DNA of 64,000 bases from Paraburkholderia piptadeniae (GTDB taxonomy: Bacteria > Pseudomonadota > Gammaproteobacteria > Burkholderiales > Burkholderiaceae), in the NCBI RefSeq assembly GCF_900007165.1, contig NZ_CYGY02000032.1, positions 1 through 64,000 of the forward strand. Direction: 5' to 3'. The position numbers were made by a program, and so were the translations under genes. Of this stretch, positions 25,650 to 34,809 are shown piece after piece. The notes under the pieces are model-generated. The model was not told the DNA's origin. It saw only the letters and a program-made list of their open reading frames with translations, and did no database searches. Position 1 is the first letter of the stretch. Each line of letters opens with the position of its first letter.

Positions 25650-26591
25650 TCACGCCCCGCCGATTTCCGCGCGGGTCGGAATCGACGGCTGCGCGCCGGC
25701 GCGCGTGACGGAAATCGACGCGGCGCGCTGCGCGAAGCGGATCGCGTCCGCCACGCTCGCCCCTTGCGCCAGTTGCGCGGCAAAGCCGCCGATGAAGGTA
25801 TCGCCGGCCGCGGTCGTATCGACGGCCCGCACGCGCGGCGCGTCGAAATGCCGGGGCGGCTCGCCGCCCGTCGCGGCCACCACGCCCTGTGCGCCGATCG
25901 TCACGATCACGTTGCGCGCGCCCGCGTTGCGCAACGCATCGGCGGCCAGCATCGCCTCTTCCGGCGACGAAACGGATAGCCCCGTCAGCGTCGCCGCTTC
26001 GAGCTCGTTTGGAATCAGGTAGTCGACGAGCGGCAGCCAGTCGGCGGGCAACGGCCCCACGGCGGGAGCCGGATTCAGGATGACGGTCTTGCCGAGCCGG
26101 CGCGCCGCCGTGAGCGCGGCGTGGACGGACGCGGGCGGCGTCTCCAGCTGGCAGATCACGACCTGCGCGCGCGCAAGCGCCGCTTCGTGGCGCGCGACGG
26201 TGTCGGGTGTCACTTCGCCGTTGCTGCCCGCAATGATGACGATCGCGTTCTGGCTGCCATCGTCGACGATGATGAGCGCGACACCCGTCGGTGCCGTCGC
26301 GCTCGTTTCGAGCGCGGCGCAGTCGATACCCTCCGCTTCGAGCCCCGTGCGCAGCTGCGCGCCGTTCGCGTCCGCGCCGACGCAGCCGAGCATCGCGACC
26401 TGCGCACCGAGACGCGCGGCCGCCACCGCCTGGTTGCCGCCCTTGCCGCCCGGGACCTGCGCGAACGCGTGGCCGGCGAGCGTCTCGCCCGGCTGCGGCA
26501 TGCGCGGCGCGCGCGCGACGAGATCCATGTTCAGACTGCCGACCACGGTCACGTGCCCGCGCGCGTCATTCGTTGCCACGACTGCCTCCAT
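25650..26591 (-). CDS. rbsK: Ribokinase
   Basis: 313 aa, PfkB family. N-terminal VVGSLNMDLVARAPRMPQPG and the substrate motif GGKGGNQAVAAARLG (about 48-62) are the ribokinase signature 1; DTTAAGDTFIGGFA near residue 260 is signature 2 with the catalytic Asp. It phosphorylates D-ribose to ribose-5-phosphate using ATP. Last gene of the rbsBACRK operon, 51 bp after rbsR. No rbsD (ribose pyranase) is present in the window. Confidence 0.95.
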   Translation of the reverse strand: MEAVVATNDARGHVTVVGSLNMDLVARAPRMPQPGETLAGHAFAQVPGGKGGNQAVAAARLGAQVAMLGCVGADANGAQLRTGLEAEGIDCAALETSATAPTGVALIIVDDGSQNAIVIIAGSNGEVTPDTVARHEAALARAQVVICQLETPPASVHAALTAARRLGKTVILNPAPAVGPLPADWLPLVDYLIPNELEAATLTGLSVSSPEEAMLAADALRNAGARNVIVTIGAQGVVAATGGEPPRHFDAPRVRAVDTTAAGDTFIGGFAAQLAQGASVADAIRFAQRAASISVTRAGAQPSIPTRAEIGGA

Positions 26592-26642
26592 CGTCTTGCC
26601 TGCCGGCGCACATCGCCCGCGCCGTCCTCTTGTCCAGCAGCC

Positions 26643-27674
26643 TCACGCCGCCTTGATATTGCGCCGCGCCCCCGCAAACGCAGCCGTCGACTCGCGCAGG
26701 ATCAGGCGCGGCGCAATCACGCGGCGGCGGAAGGTCATATCCGCCGCCGAGCCATTGATCCGCTCGATCAGCGTCTGTGCCGCCATTTCGCCGAGCGCGC
26801 GCACCGACTGGCCGACCGTCGACAGCGCCGGATAGGTGAAGCGCCCCAGCTCGATGTCGTCGAAACCGATGATCGAGCAGTCTTGCGGCACGCGCAGGCC
26901 GCGTTCGGCCGCCGCGCGCAGCGCGCCGATGCCCATCATGTCGTTGCCCGCGAAGATCGCCGTCGGCTGGACGGTGTCGAACAGCTGGCCTGCCGCGCGG
27001 TATCCGCCGCTGCCCGAGAAATCGCTTTCGACGATGCCGTTCGGAGCGATCTCGATGCCGCGCTCGGCCATCGCACGAATGAAGCCGTGCACGCGCATCG
27101 CGCTGACGGCCGTCTCGATCGGGCCCGTGATGCAGCCGATCTTCGAATGCCCTAGTTGCAGCAGATGCCGCGTGGCGAGATAGGCGCCCTTCTCGTGGTC
27201 GATCTGCACGAGATCGGCGGACACCCCTTCGATGTTCCGGTCGACGATCACGAGCGGCTCGCGGGAATCGGCGAGCGTCTGCGCCAGCGTCGCATCGTCG
27301 CCCGCCGACGCGACGATCAGCCCGTCGATGCGCTTTTCCTGCAGCACGCGCAGATAGTTGCGCTGCTTCGCCGGATCGTCGTCCGAGTTGCAGAAGAACA
27401 CGCAGTAGCCATTGCGCGCGCAACCGTCCTCGATGCCGCGCGCCAGCTCCGCGAAGTACGGATTGGTGCTGTTGGGCACCACGAGCCCGATCGTCGCCGT
27501 CGAGCGCGCCTTCAGCGACCGCGCGACCGCGGACGGTACATAGTTGAGCTGGCGGATCGCCAGTTCGACCTTCGAGCGCACATCCGCGGACACCGGCCGC
27601 GTATTGTTCACGACATGCGACACCGTAGTGAATGACACGCCGGCGATGGCCGCCACATCCTTGATCGTCGCCAT
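26643..27674 (-). CDS. rbsR: LacI-family ribose operon repressor
   Basis: 343 aa. Helix-turn-helix at 2-24 (TIKDVAAIAGVSFTTVSHVV) with hinge helix SAVARSLKAR, then a periplasmic-binding-protein-like effector domain (IGLVVPNSTNPYFAELARGI, QLGHSKIGCITGP, DCSIIGFDDIELGRF). Its place inside the rbs operon makes D-ribose (or a ribose phosphate) the likely inducer and the palindrome before rbsB its likely operator. Confidence 0.92.
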   Translation of the reverse strand: MATIKDVAAIAGVSFTTVSHVVNNTRPVSADVRSKVELAIRQLNYVPSAVARSLKARSTATIGLVVPNSTNPYFAELARGIEDGCARNGYCVFFCNSDDDPAKQRNYLRVLQEKRIDGLIVASAGDDATLAQTLADSREPLVIVDRNIEGVSADLVQIDHEKGAYLATRHLLQLGHSKIGCITGPIETAVSAMRVHGFIRAMAERGIEIAPNGIVESDFSGSGGYRAAGQLFDTVQPTAIFAGNDMMGIGALRAAAERGLRVPQDCSIIGFDDIELGRFTYPALSTVGQSVRALGEMAAQTLIERINGSAADMTFRRRVIAPRLILRESTAAFAGARRNIKAA

Positions 27675-27794
27675 ATGCTAAAACCCCCTGCCTGTTCTTA
27701 CTGCTGGCCAATGCAGCTCATGCTGCATCCGCGGTGCTCTCGTTAAGTTATTCCCAGGCGACTGCCGTCCCGCGCCACGGCGGCCGCCCCGCTT

Positions 27795-28856
27795 TCAATT
27801 GCGCTTGCGCCGGCTGCGGTACGTATCCAGCACGACCGCGATCACGATCACAGCCCCCGTAATGATGCGCTTGGTCGGTTCGTTCGCGCCGATCTGCGCG
27901 AGGCCCGCCGCGAGCACCGATATGATCAACACGCCAAAGAACGTGCTGATGACGGACCCGCGCCCGCCCATCAGACTCGTTCCACCGATCACGACGGCCG
28001 CGATCACCTGCAGCTCCAGCCCCACGCCCGCGTTCGGGTCGGCCGCTTCCAGACGCGAGATCTGGAACAGCGCCGCCAGCCCCGACAGCGCGCCCATCAG
28101 CGCGAACACGATCACCTTGTATGGCTTCGGGTTCACGCCCGCTAGCCGCACGGCTTCCTCGTTCGTGCCGATGCCGACCAGATAGCGGCCGAACACCGTG
28201 CGCGTGAGCACCAGCTGCGCGACGATCATCACGGCCACCGCGATCAGGAACGCCGGCGAGATGCCGACGGCGATCGGGTTCGACAGGAAATCGAACGCGT
28301 CGCCGATATACGCGGTGCGCGAGTTCGTCATCTGATACGCGAGGCCGCGCGCCGCTTCGAGCACCCCGAGCGACACGATGAACGACGGAATCCGCCAGCC
28401 CACCGTCACGGCGCCCGTGATCGTGCCCGTCAGTGCCGCCGCGGCGAGGCCGAGCGCCGCCGCCACGATCGGCCCGAGCTGCCACTTCAGCGACGCGACG
28501 CTCACGATCGATGCACCGAGCGCCAGCACCGAGCCGACGGACAGGTCGATGCCCGCGATGATCAGCACGAACGTCATCCCGACCGACATCACGACGAGAT
28601 CGGGGATCTGGTTCGCGATCGTCACGAACGTCTCGAACGTCAAAAAGTGCGAGCTCAGCACCGAGAACAGCGCGATCATCGCGACCAGCGCGCCGACGAG
28701 CCCGAGGTAGTTCGAAAAGCCCAGGCGCGTGCCCGCCGGCTTGCCGCTCGCGAGCGGGGCCGACGGATCGGCTGCCTGAGCGGCCGTCGCCGTCACGCCG
28801 GCGGGCGCGGCCGCCGGCTCCTTGCCCGCGCCTCCCGTGACCCGTTGATCCGTCAT
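27795..28856 (-). CDS. rbsC: Ribose ABC transporter permease
   Basis: 353 aa of the BPD_transp_2 family. An Ala/Gly-rich cytoplasmic head of about 45 residues precedes 8-10 membrane helices. Motif GIDLSVGSVLALGA (about 107-120) and GGTSLMGGRGSVISTFFGVL (about 292-311, the ATPase-contact loop) identify RbsC/XylH-type permeases. Its ATG overlaps the rbsA stop by four bases (ATGA), so translation is coupled. Confidence 0.93.
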   Translation of the reverse strand: MTDQRVTGGAGKEPAAAPAGVTATAAQAADPSAPLASGKPAGTRLGFSNYLGLVGALVAMIALFSVLSSHFLTFETFVTIANQIPDLVVMSVGMTFVLIIAGIDLSVGSVLALGASIVSVASLKWQLGPIVAAALGLAAAALTGTITGAVTVGWRIPSFIVSLGVLEAARGLAYQMTNSRTAYIGDAFDFLSNPIAVGISPAFLIAVAVMIVAQLVLTRTVFGRYLVGIGTNEEAVRLAGVNPKPYKVIVFALMGALSGLAALFQISRLEAADPNAGVGLELQVIAAVVIGGTSLMGGRGSVISTFFGVLIISVLAAGLAQIGANEPTKRIITGAVIVIAVVLDTYRSRRKRN

Positions 28857-30448
28857 GACTGAGTCTCTCCTTCGTGCGCCTCATGCGGGTGCAGCAGGGC
28901 TTCGCGATTGCGATAGCCGGCGAATGCCGCGGCGAGCAGCGCGTCCTGCGTCCACTCGTCCCGCCTGAAGACACCCGTCATGCGCCCCGCCGACATCACG
29001 CCGATCCGGTCGCAGATCAGCATCAGCTCGCGCAGGTCGCTCGACACGACCACCAGCGCACGGCCTTCGCGGGCCAGCGCGCCCATCAATCCATAAATAT
29101 CGAACTTCGCGCCGACATCGATGCCGCGCGTCGGTTCGTCGAATAGCAGCACCTTGCAATCGCGCGCGAGCCACCGGCCGATCACGACCTTCTGCTGATT
29201 GCCACCCGACAGCTCGCCGACCGGCTGCGCCGGCCCCGACGTGCGGATGCGCATCGCGTCGATCTGCCGCTTCGCGAGCGCGTTCTCGCGCCTCGCGTCG
29301 ACGATGCCATGCTTCGCGACGCTGCGCAGATTGCCGAGCGACACGTTCGCCGCAATCGGCTGCGGCAGCAGCAGACCTTCGCCCTTGCGGTCTTCCGTGA
29401 TCAGCGCGATGCCGTGCCTCACGGCGTCCGATGGCGTGCCGATCGGCACGGGCGTTGGCGCCGCGCCCGGCGTCGCGGCCAGCGACACCGTGCCGGCATC
29501 CTTCTGGTCCGCGCCGTAGATGAGCCGCATCAGTTCCGTGCGGCCCGCGCCGATCAGACCGCTCACGCCGAAAATCTCGCCTGCCTTCACCTCGAACGAC
29601 ACGTCGCGCACGACGGGCGCGCGGGTCATCCCGTCGACCTTCAACAGCGTCGCGCCGATGTTGCGCGCGCCCAGATCGATGCGCTCGCCGAGCTCCCGGC
29701 CGACCATCAGCGTGACGATCTGGTCGCTCGTCAGGTTCGCCATCGCGTCGACGCGCACCAGCCTGCCGTCGCGCAGCACGGCCACACGCTCGGCGACACG
29801 CGCCAGCTCTTCGAGCCGGTGCGAGATGTAGACCAGCGCGACGCCGCGCGCCTTCAGCCGGTCGATCTGCTCGAACAGCAGGTCGACTTCGCGCGCCGTC
29901 AGCATCGCCGTCGGCTCGTCGAGGATCAGCACGCGGCAGTCGCCGATCAGATTGCGCGCGATCTCGACCATCTGCTGATGGCCAATGCCCAGTTCGCCGA
30001 CGAGCGTATCGGGGTCGATCGCCTCGAGGCCGACCTGGGCCATCGCCTCGCGCGCGTCCTCGCGCAGCTTGCGACGGTCGATCCAGCCGAAGCCCAGCTT
30101 GCCCGCGCGCGGCAGTCGGTTCAGGAACAGGTTCTCGGCAACCGACAGCGTCGGCAGCAGATTCAGCTCCTGCATCACCATGCGGATGCCGAGCGCTTCC
30201 GCTTCCGTCCGGCTCGCGGGGGCGTACGGCTCGCCCGCGAGCTGCATCGAGCCCGTCGTCGGATCGACGAGCCCGCCGATGATCTTCGACAGCGTGCTCT
30301 TGCCCGCGCCGTTCTCGCCCGTCAGCGCGAGCGCCTCCCCGGCGTGCAACGCCAGCGACACGTCCGCCAGCACGGGCTCGGCATAGGTCTTCCCTATCCC
30401 CGTGACGGACAGTTCGGCAGGCAATGCGTCTTGGTCGGTTGATGCCAT
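28853..30448 (-). CDS. rbsA: Ribose ABC transporter ATPase (two nucleotide-binding domains)
   Basis: 531 aa. Domain 1 has Walker A GENGAGKST at about 44-52, the unusual signature GIGHQQMVEIARN, and Walker B VLILDEPTAML. Domain 2 has a degenerate P-loop (SGLIGAGRTELMRL) and signature LSGGNQQKVVIGRWL plus VLLFDEPTRGIDVG, the arrangement typical of sugar importers RbsA, AraG and XylG. It powers RbsBC uptake. A 308-bp gap separates it from rbsB. Confidence 0.94.
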   Translation of the reverse strand: MASTDQDALPAELSVTGIGKTYAEPVLADVSLALHAGEALALTGENGAGKSTLSKIIGGLVDPTTGSMQLAGEPYAPASRTEAEALGIRMVMQELNLLPTLSVAENLFLNRLPRAGKLGFGWIDRRKLREDAREAMAQVGLEAIDPDTLVGELGIGHQQMVEIARNLIGDCRVLILDEPTAMLTAREVDLLFEQIDRLKARGVALVYISHRLEELARVAERVAVLRDGRLVRVDAMANLTSDQIVTLMVGRELGERIDLGARNIGATLLKVDGMTRAPVVRDVSFEVKAGEIFGVSGLIGAGRTELMRLIYGADQKDAGTVSLAATPGAAPTPVPIGTPSDAVRHGIALITEDRKGEGLLLPQPIAANVSLGNLRSVAKHGIVDARRENALAKRQIDAMRIRTSGPAQPVGELSGGNQQKVVIGRWLARDCKVLLFDEPTRGIDVGAKFDIYGLMGALAREGRALVVVSSDLRELMLICDRIGVMSAGRMTGVFRRDEWTQDALLAAAFAGYRNREALLHPHEAHEGETQS

Positions 30449-30741
30449 CGTGATCCAGATCTCGTAGCCGCCGCGCAGCGCTGCAGCGGACTGCGCCTCG
30501 TGCGCCCGTCCGTCGTGCAGCGCCGCCGCACGGCTGCACCCGTCATGCGGACAGCGGGCCCGAAGCCGTGCGCATCCCGAAGAAGCGGCTTTTCGGGCTG
30601 CACCCGTCCGTCTGCTCGCGCGGCCGGCTTGCCTTCATTACGCTTACCTCTGGCATAACGGCGGCGCGGCGGATTTCTTGAGCACTCGTTTACCTCGACG
30701 CGCGGACCGTGGCCGCCGTGCACGCTGCATGTTCGCGCGCG

Positions 30742-30753
30742 GCCCGCGCGGGC
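30742..30753 (-). repeat. GC-rich self-complementary site just after rbsB
   Basis: GCCCGCGCGGGC (30742-30753) is a perfect palindrome starting 3 bp after the rbsB stop. In the leader direction it may fold into a small stem that protects the abundant rbsB message. The rest of the 308-bp rbsB-rbsA gap (30449-30756) shows no ORF with a ribosome site. Confidence 0.35.
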
Positions 30754-30756
30754 TCC

Positions 30757-31710
30757 TTACTTCGTGACCAGATCGACTGGCGTTTCGACGACGCCCGACA
30801 GGTCCGCCTGCTTCTTGTGCCCGGCGATCGCCTTCAACGCCACGTCGATGCCGAACACGGCCTGCTTCGCCGCGTACTGGTCGGCCGTGGCGAGCACGCG
30901 GCCATCCTTCAGCATCGGCTTGATCGCGTTGATGTTGTCGTAGCCGACCACGTAGACCTTGCCCTGCTTGCCCGCCGCGCGCACGGCCGACACCGCGCCG
31001 ATCGCCATGTTGTCGTTGCCGCACAGCAGCGCCTTGATGTTCGGATAGGCGTTGAGCATCGACGATGCGATCGCGTTGCCCTTGTCGATTTCCCATTCGC
31101 CCGACTGCACCGTGTCGACCTTCGCGCCGACCTTCTGCATCGCCGCCTTGAAGCCGGCCGTGCGCTGCTGCGCGTTGGTCGTCGTCGACACGCCTTCGAC
31201 GATGCCCACCTCGTCGCCCGACTTCAGCTTCTTCGCCAGATAGTCGCCGACCTTTTCGGCGCCCTTCGCGTTGTCCGGACCGACGAACGGAATGTTCAGG
31301 TCCTTCGATTTGAGCACGTCGGTGTCGAGCCGGTTGTCGATGTTCACGACGATGATGCCGGCGTCCACCGCCTTCTTGACCACGGGCACCAGCGCCTTCG
31401 AATCCGCCGGCGCGAGCACGATCGCATCGACCTTCGAGACGATCATCTGCTCGACGATGCGAATCTGGTTCGCCGTATCCGTCTCGTCCTTGATGCCGTT
31501 CGTGATCAGGTCGAAGGTGCTGGCGTTGTGCTTCTGATAGTCCTTCGCGCCCGTTTCCATCGTGAGGAAGAACTCGTTGGCGAGCGACTTCATCACGAGC
31601 GCGACTTTCGGTTTTTTGGCGGCCTGAGCCCACGCCGACGAGAACGGCACGGCAGCGGCCGTGAATGCGACAGCGGCCATCAGGACACGGCGACGAATGC
31701 GGTGGTTCAT
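30757..31710 (-). CDS. rbsB: Periplasmic ribose-binding protein
   Basis: 317 aa from ATG 31710 with GGAG upstream. Sec signal peptide to about 29 (SSAWAQA). Peripla_BP_4 fold: PKVALVMKSLANEFFLTMETG, DAIVLAPADSKALVP, GIIVVNIDNRLD, FVGPDNAKGAEKVGDYL, ALLCGNDNMAIGAV, YVVGYDNINAIKP. It captures D-ribose in the periplasm for RbsAC. First gene of the operon, behind a palindromic operator. The long upstream extension of this frame (to 32841) is Arg-rich shadow. Confidence 0.94.
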   Translation of the reverse strand: MNHRIRRRVLMAAVAFTAAAVPFSSAWAQAAKKPKVALVMKSLANEFFLTMETGAKDYQKHNASTFDLITNGIKDETDTANQIRIVEQMIVSKVDAIVLAPADSKALVPVVKKAVDAGIIVVNIDNRLDTDVLKSKDLNIPFVGPDNAKGAEKVGDYLAKKLKSGDEVGIVEGVSTTTNAQQRTAGFKAAMQKVGAKVDTVQSGEWEIDKGNAIASSMLNAYPNIKALLCGNDNMAIGAVSAVRAAGKQGKVYVVGYDNINAIKPMLKDGRVLATADQYAAKQAVFGIDVALKAIAGHKKQADLSGVVETPVDLVTK

Positions 31711-31728
31711 GTGGTATCTCCAGTTGTT

Positions 31729-31745
31729 GGACTCGGGGCGAGTCC
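31729..31745 (-). promoter_or_regulatory. Hairpin in the rbsB 5' leader
   Basis: GGACTCG (31729-31735) and CGAGTCC (31739-31745) form a 7-bp stem with a 3-nt loop, between the operator and the rbsB ribosome site. Such a leader stem could tune mRNA stability. Confidence 0.35.
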
Positions 31746-31758
31746 GTTTTTGTTTGTG

Positions 31759-31772
31759 CGCAAACGTTTGCG
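31759..31772 (-). promoter_or_regulatory. LacI-family operator (RbsR box) before rbsB
   Basis: CGCAAACGTTTGCG is a perfect 14-bp palindrome with the central CG of LacI/PurR-family operators (core GCAAACGTTTGC), 49 bp upstream of the rbsB start. With rbsR in the same operon, this is the expected repressor site. From 31773 to 32286 no gene is supported. Confidence 0.8.
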
Positions 31773-32286
31773 AGCGATATTCTCGACGGTGCCTGTTCGC
31801 GATGTCAACGATGGGCGGTGCTGCGCTGCACATCGCGCCCGCGACGCATGCCGTGCGCAAGGCCTGGCGCCTTTGGACGTAAGTGTTGCCGCGAAGCTTC
31901 GGCGGTGCTTCGAATGACGTCGTGGCACGGATCGCTCGCTTGGTTCTGCCCGTTGATCGGCCTGCGCGATGGGAGCCGCCTGTTGCCAGAACGCGTCCCA
32001 CGCGCAGCGGCGCTCGTGATGCCCGGCGTTGCAACGCGCCGGTACTGCCTTGCTGTTTTCCATCCCCGCAAGCCGCAAGTTCCGCGGCAGGCAGGACGCC
32101 TATGCTGGCTCGTTCTCTCGCGCGCGGCAAGGGAAAAGAGGGAAAAAGCCTTGGCCGTCGTGATCGGCGCAACAGGTGCGATATGCGTATCATGGGCCGA
32201 TGGTTCGTATGGCCTGTCTTTGGCTCGCGCGTTGCGATCGTCACGACGGCCATGCCGGCGTGCGAGCCGTCCAACATGGAGTCGTC

Positions 32287-32925
32287 ATGCTCGGTATCAG
32301 CCAGTTCCCGCTCTTTCTCGCCGCCGTCACGGTGCTCAATCTCACGCCCGGACCGGACATCGCGTATGTTGCCGGTCAAAGCATCGCACAGGGACGGCGA
32401 GCGGGGCTGCTGTCGGCCGTCGGGGTTGCGTTCGGCGGCTGCATGCATACAGTTGCGTGCGCGCTCGGCATCACGGCGCTGCTGGCGGCCTCGCCGGGCG
32501 CGTTCAACGCAGTCAAATGGATCGGCGCCGCGTACCTGATGTATCTCGGCCTCAGAATGCTGTGGCCGACGGCTACGGCCGTGGCGAAGGGCGAAGCGCC
32601 GCCCGACGCGCCGCGGCTCTCGCGCGGCACGCTGCTCTTTCGCGGCTTCGTGACGAACGCGTCGAACCCGAAAGTGCTGCTCTTCTATATAGCGTTTTTC
32701 CCGCAGTTCGTCAGCGCCGACAGCACGCACAAGACGTTGGCCTTTCTCGTGCTGGGCGCGGTGTTCGTGACGCTCGGGCTCATCAACGATTGCGTGGTCG
32801 CGTGGCTCGCCGCGACGGCCGCGCGTGCCGTGCGCTCGCAACCGGCCGTACGGCGCTGGATCGACCGCGTGGTGGGCGCGGGGTTCATCGGCCTGGGCGT
32901 GCGGCTCGCGCTGACGAAGCGCTAA
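32287..32925 (+). CDS. LysE/RhtB-family amino-acid exporter
   Basis: 212 aa from ATG 32287 (TGGAG upstream). Six hydrophobic segments; N-terminal LTPGPDIAYVAGQSIAQGRRAGL (about 21-43) is the family signature, with GAAYLMYLGLRML and FRGFVTNASNPKVLLFYIAF in the expected order. Members export lysine, threonine, homoserine or other small molecules; the substrate cannot be fixed. Stand-alone gene, convergent with corA 25 bp downstream. Confidence 0.88.
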   Translation: MLGISQFPLFLAAVTVLNLTPGPDIAYVAGQSIAQGRRAGLLSAVGVAFGGCMHTVACALGITALLAASPGAFNAVKWIGAAYLMYLGLRMLWPTATAVAKGEAPPDAPRLSRGTLLFRGFVTNASNPKVLLFYIAFFPQFVSADSTHKTLAFLVLGAVFVTLGLINDCVVAWLAATAARAVRSQPAVRRWIDRVVGAGFIGLGVRLALTKR

Positions 32926-32950
32926 GGACTTCGACGACGCGGCCCGCGCG

Positions 32951-33928
32951 CTACAGCCAGTTCGCCTTCCTGAAGCCCCGGTACAGCGCGAGGTCGATCA
33001 GCAGCATCACCAGCAGGCAGATGGGATAGCCGAACTTGAAGTGCAGTTCGGGAATCTCCTGGAAGTTCATCCCGTAGATGCCGGCGATCATGGTCGGCAC
33101 GGCGAACAGCGCGGCGAACGAGCCGAGGCGCTTGGTCACTTCGTTCTCGGCGAGCGAGATCATGCCGAGATTGACCTGAATGGCCGTGACGATCATTTCG
33201 CGGCGCCCCTCGATGGTCCGCACGATGCGGTCGAGGTGATCGTAGACATCGCGGAAGTACGCCTGCATGCCGACGCAGATCGACGGAATGCGTCCGCCCG
33301 TGAGCTTGCTAATGCCTTCGAGCAGCGGCGCGATGTGATGCTGGAGCATGACGAGGCGGCGCTTCAACGAGTACAGATCTTCGATGATCGCGCGCGACGC
33401 GGCGAGGTCGTGCTTGTCGAAGATGCGGTCTTCGATTTCCTCGATCTCGGTGCCGATGGCTTCGAGAATCGGAAAGTAGCGGTCGACGACGTTGTCGGCG
33501 AGCGCATACAGCACGAACGCCGCGCCCTCCTTCAGCAACTGCGGCTCGCGCTCGCAGCGCGCGCGGACTTCCTGGAAGCCGTGGCGCGTGCCGCGCCGCA
33601 CCGACAGCACGTAATTCGCGCCGACGAACACATCGACCTCGCCGATTACGAACTCGCCGTCGTCGTCGGTCTCGATGGTGTGCATCACGGCGAACAGCGA
33701 ATTGCCGTACTCCTCCATCTTCGGACGCTGATGACCGTGACGCACGTCCTCGACGGCCAGTTCGTGCAGCCCGAATTCGTGCTTCATCACTTCGAGCTCG
33801 TCGGGGCTCGGGTCTTTCAACGCGACCCAAACGAAGCACTCGGATTTGGCGACATAAACGCTGATGTCGTCGATCTCGATGTCGGCCAGCTTGCGGCCAT
33901 CCTGATACGCGGCGCAGTTGATCAGCAT
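32951..33928 (-). CDS. corA: CorA-family Mg2+/Co2+ channel
   Basis: 325 aa. A large N-terminal cytoplasmic funnel domain with a long helical region (IEEIEDRIFDKHDLAASRAI, SLKRRLVMLQHHIAPL), then two C-terminal membrane helices. The universal selectivity motif GMNF is at about 286-289 (IAGIYGMNFQEIPEL). The basic end RKANWL is usual. Imports Mg2+ in the inner membrane. Monocistronic. Confidence 0.95.
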   Translation of the reverse strand: MLINCAAYQDGRKLADIEIDDISVYVAKSECFVWVALKDPSPDELEVMKHEFGLHELAVEDVRHGHQRPKMEEYGNSLFAVMHTIETDDDGEFVIGEVDVFVGANYVLSVRRGTRHGFQEVRARCEREPQLLKEGAAFVLYALADNVVDRYFPILEAIGTEIEEIEDRIFDKHDLAASRAIIEDLYSLKRRLVMLQHHIAPLLEGISKLTGGRIPSICVGMQAYFRDVYDHLDRIVRTIEGRREMIVTAIQVNLGMISLAENEVTKRLGSFAALFAVPTMIAGIYGMNFQEIPELHFKFGYPICLLVMLLIDLALYRGFRKANWL

Positions 33929-34124
33929 GATTGAATACCTTGAAAACGATTCGGCTTCGCGGATTGAAAGCGGTTAGTCGCGATGGGCGGTTGTCCTGTT
34001 CGTGTGCCGCCCGTTCGCGACGCAAAGCCGGCATGAGCGCGGCGTGCGATACGAGTCCCCGATGTTACGTCGGCTCGAACCGGCGCGGTGTGTCGAATTG
34101 TGAATGATGCGTCGAGCCTGCCCG

Positions 34125-34592
34125 TCAATTGGCGACGCGCCGCAGCATGATGCGGTGATCGTCGTTGAACGAAACACTGGCGCGATTCGAATAGCGCGTG
34201 TCCGGCGTCACGATGAAGCCGATCTCCACGACAGGGTCGAACTGCGTCGACACCGCGATGCGGTGCGTGCCGGGCGTGAGCCAGAAGACGATGTGCTCGC
34301 CGTTCATGATGTCCGCGACGCGTTCGCCGTCGACATACACGAGGGCATCGCGAAAGCGGACGATAACGTTGTCGGTCCGCTCGCGCCGCAGGTCGACGGC
34401 CACCTTGCCCGTGCCTGGCTGCGTGACCTCCGGCTTGACGATGCGCTCGGCGGGCACGTCCTTGAACGGCACCTTGTCGGCGGGCGTGGATGCGCAACCG
34501 GCGACGAGCGCCACGGCAATCAACAGCGTGACCGACAGCGCCGCGCGTGCCGCTGCGGCGGCGCGCGTCGCCAGGCTTTGCTTGCGTCTCAT
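34125..34592 (-). CDS. Putative lipoprotein
   Basis: 155 aa. N-terminal basic stretch, hydrophobic core and lipobox LVAGC (Cys33) followed by Ala-Ser, so probably processed by signal peptidase II and sent to the outer membrane. The mature part is beta-rich (VAVDLRRERTDNVIVRFRDA, TPGTHRIAVSTQFDPVVEIGF). No known domain. AGGGAGAC precedes ATG 34592, and a hairpin element ends exactly 16 nt upstream. Confidence 0.8.
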   Translation of the reverse strand: MRRKQSLATRAAAAARAALSVTLLIAVALVAGCASTPADKVPFKDVPAERIVKPEVTQPGTGKVAVDLRRERTDNVIVRFRDALVYVDGERVADIMNGEHIVFWLTPGTHRIAVSTQFDPVVEIGFIVTPDTRYSNRASVSFNDDHRIMLRRVAN

Positions 34593-34608
34593 CCTTCGTC
34601 TCCCTGTC

Positions 34609-34642
34609 GACCGGAGTTAGTGCTTCAGCACTTACCCCGGTC
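34609..34642 (-). repeat. REP-like hairpin element, copy 1 (5' leader of lipoprotein gene)
   Basis: Imperfect 34-bp palindrome; on the sense (minus) strand it opens GACCGGGGTAAGTGCT and closes AGCACTAACTCCGGTC. Fifteen base pairs can form, with one G-U and one A-A. The distance to the start codon is 16 nt, identical to copy 4 at 45467. The upstream flank TTGCGTGG is shared too. Confidence 0.75.
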
Positions 34643-34657
34643 CCACGCAAGGCGGTC

Positions 34658-34680
34658 GACCGGAGTTGGCGCTTTAGCTG
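34658..34680 (-). repeat. REP-like element, truncated copy 2
   Basis: GACCGGAGTTGGCGCTTTAG matches the left half of copies 1 and 3 (top strand) but the right half is missing, as if deleted. It lies between the two full copies. Confidence 0.5.
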
Positions 34681-34682
34681 TC

Positions 34683-34716
34683 GGCTGGAGTTAGTGCTTC
34701 AGCACTTACCCCGGTC
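34683..34716 (-). repeat. REP-like hairpin element, copy 3
   Basis: Nearly identical to copy 1 over 28 bp (GGAGTTAGTGCTTCAGCACT then TACCCCGGTCCCA), with GACC changed to GGCT at the left foot. It is a direct repeat of copy 1 about 74 bp away. Confidence 0.65.
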
Positions 34717-34809
34717 CCATCCTCTCCCGTTCCACACAGCGCGCTTGCTGTTGTTCGCATCGTTGTACGGACATCGTGCCCGTCTGCACCGGCTGTATTG
34801 CCGCCCCCG

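Noticed and set aside
31711..32841. Long N-terminal extension of the rbsB frame
   Set aside because: No signal of coding; the true signal peptide starts at 31710.
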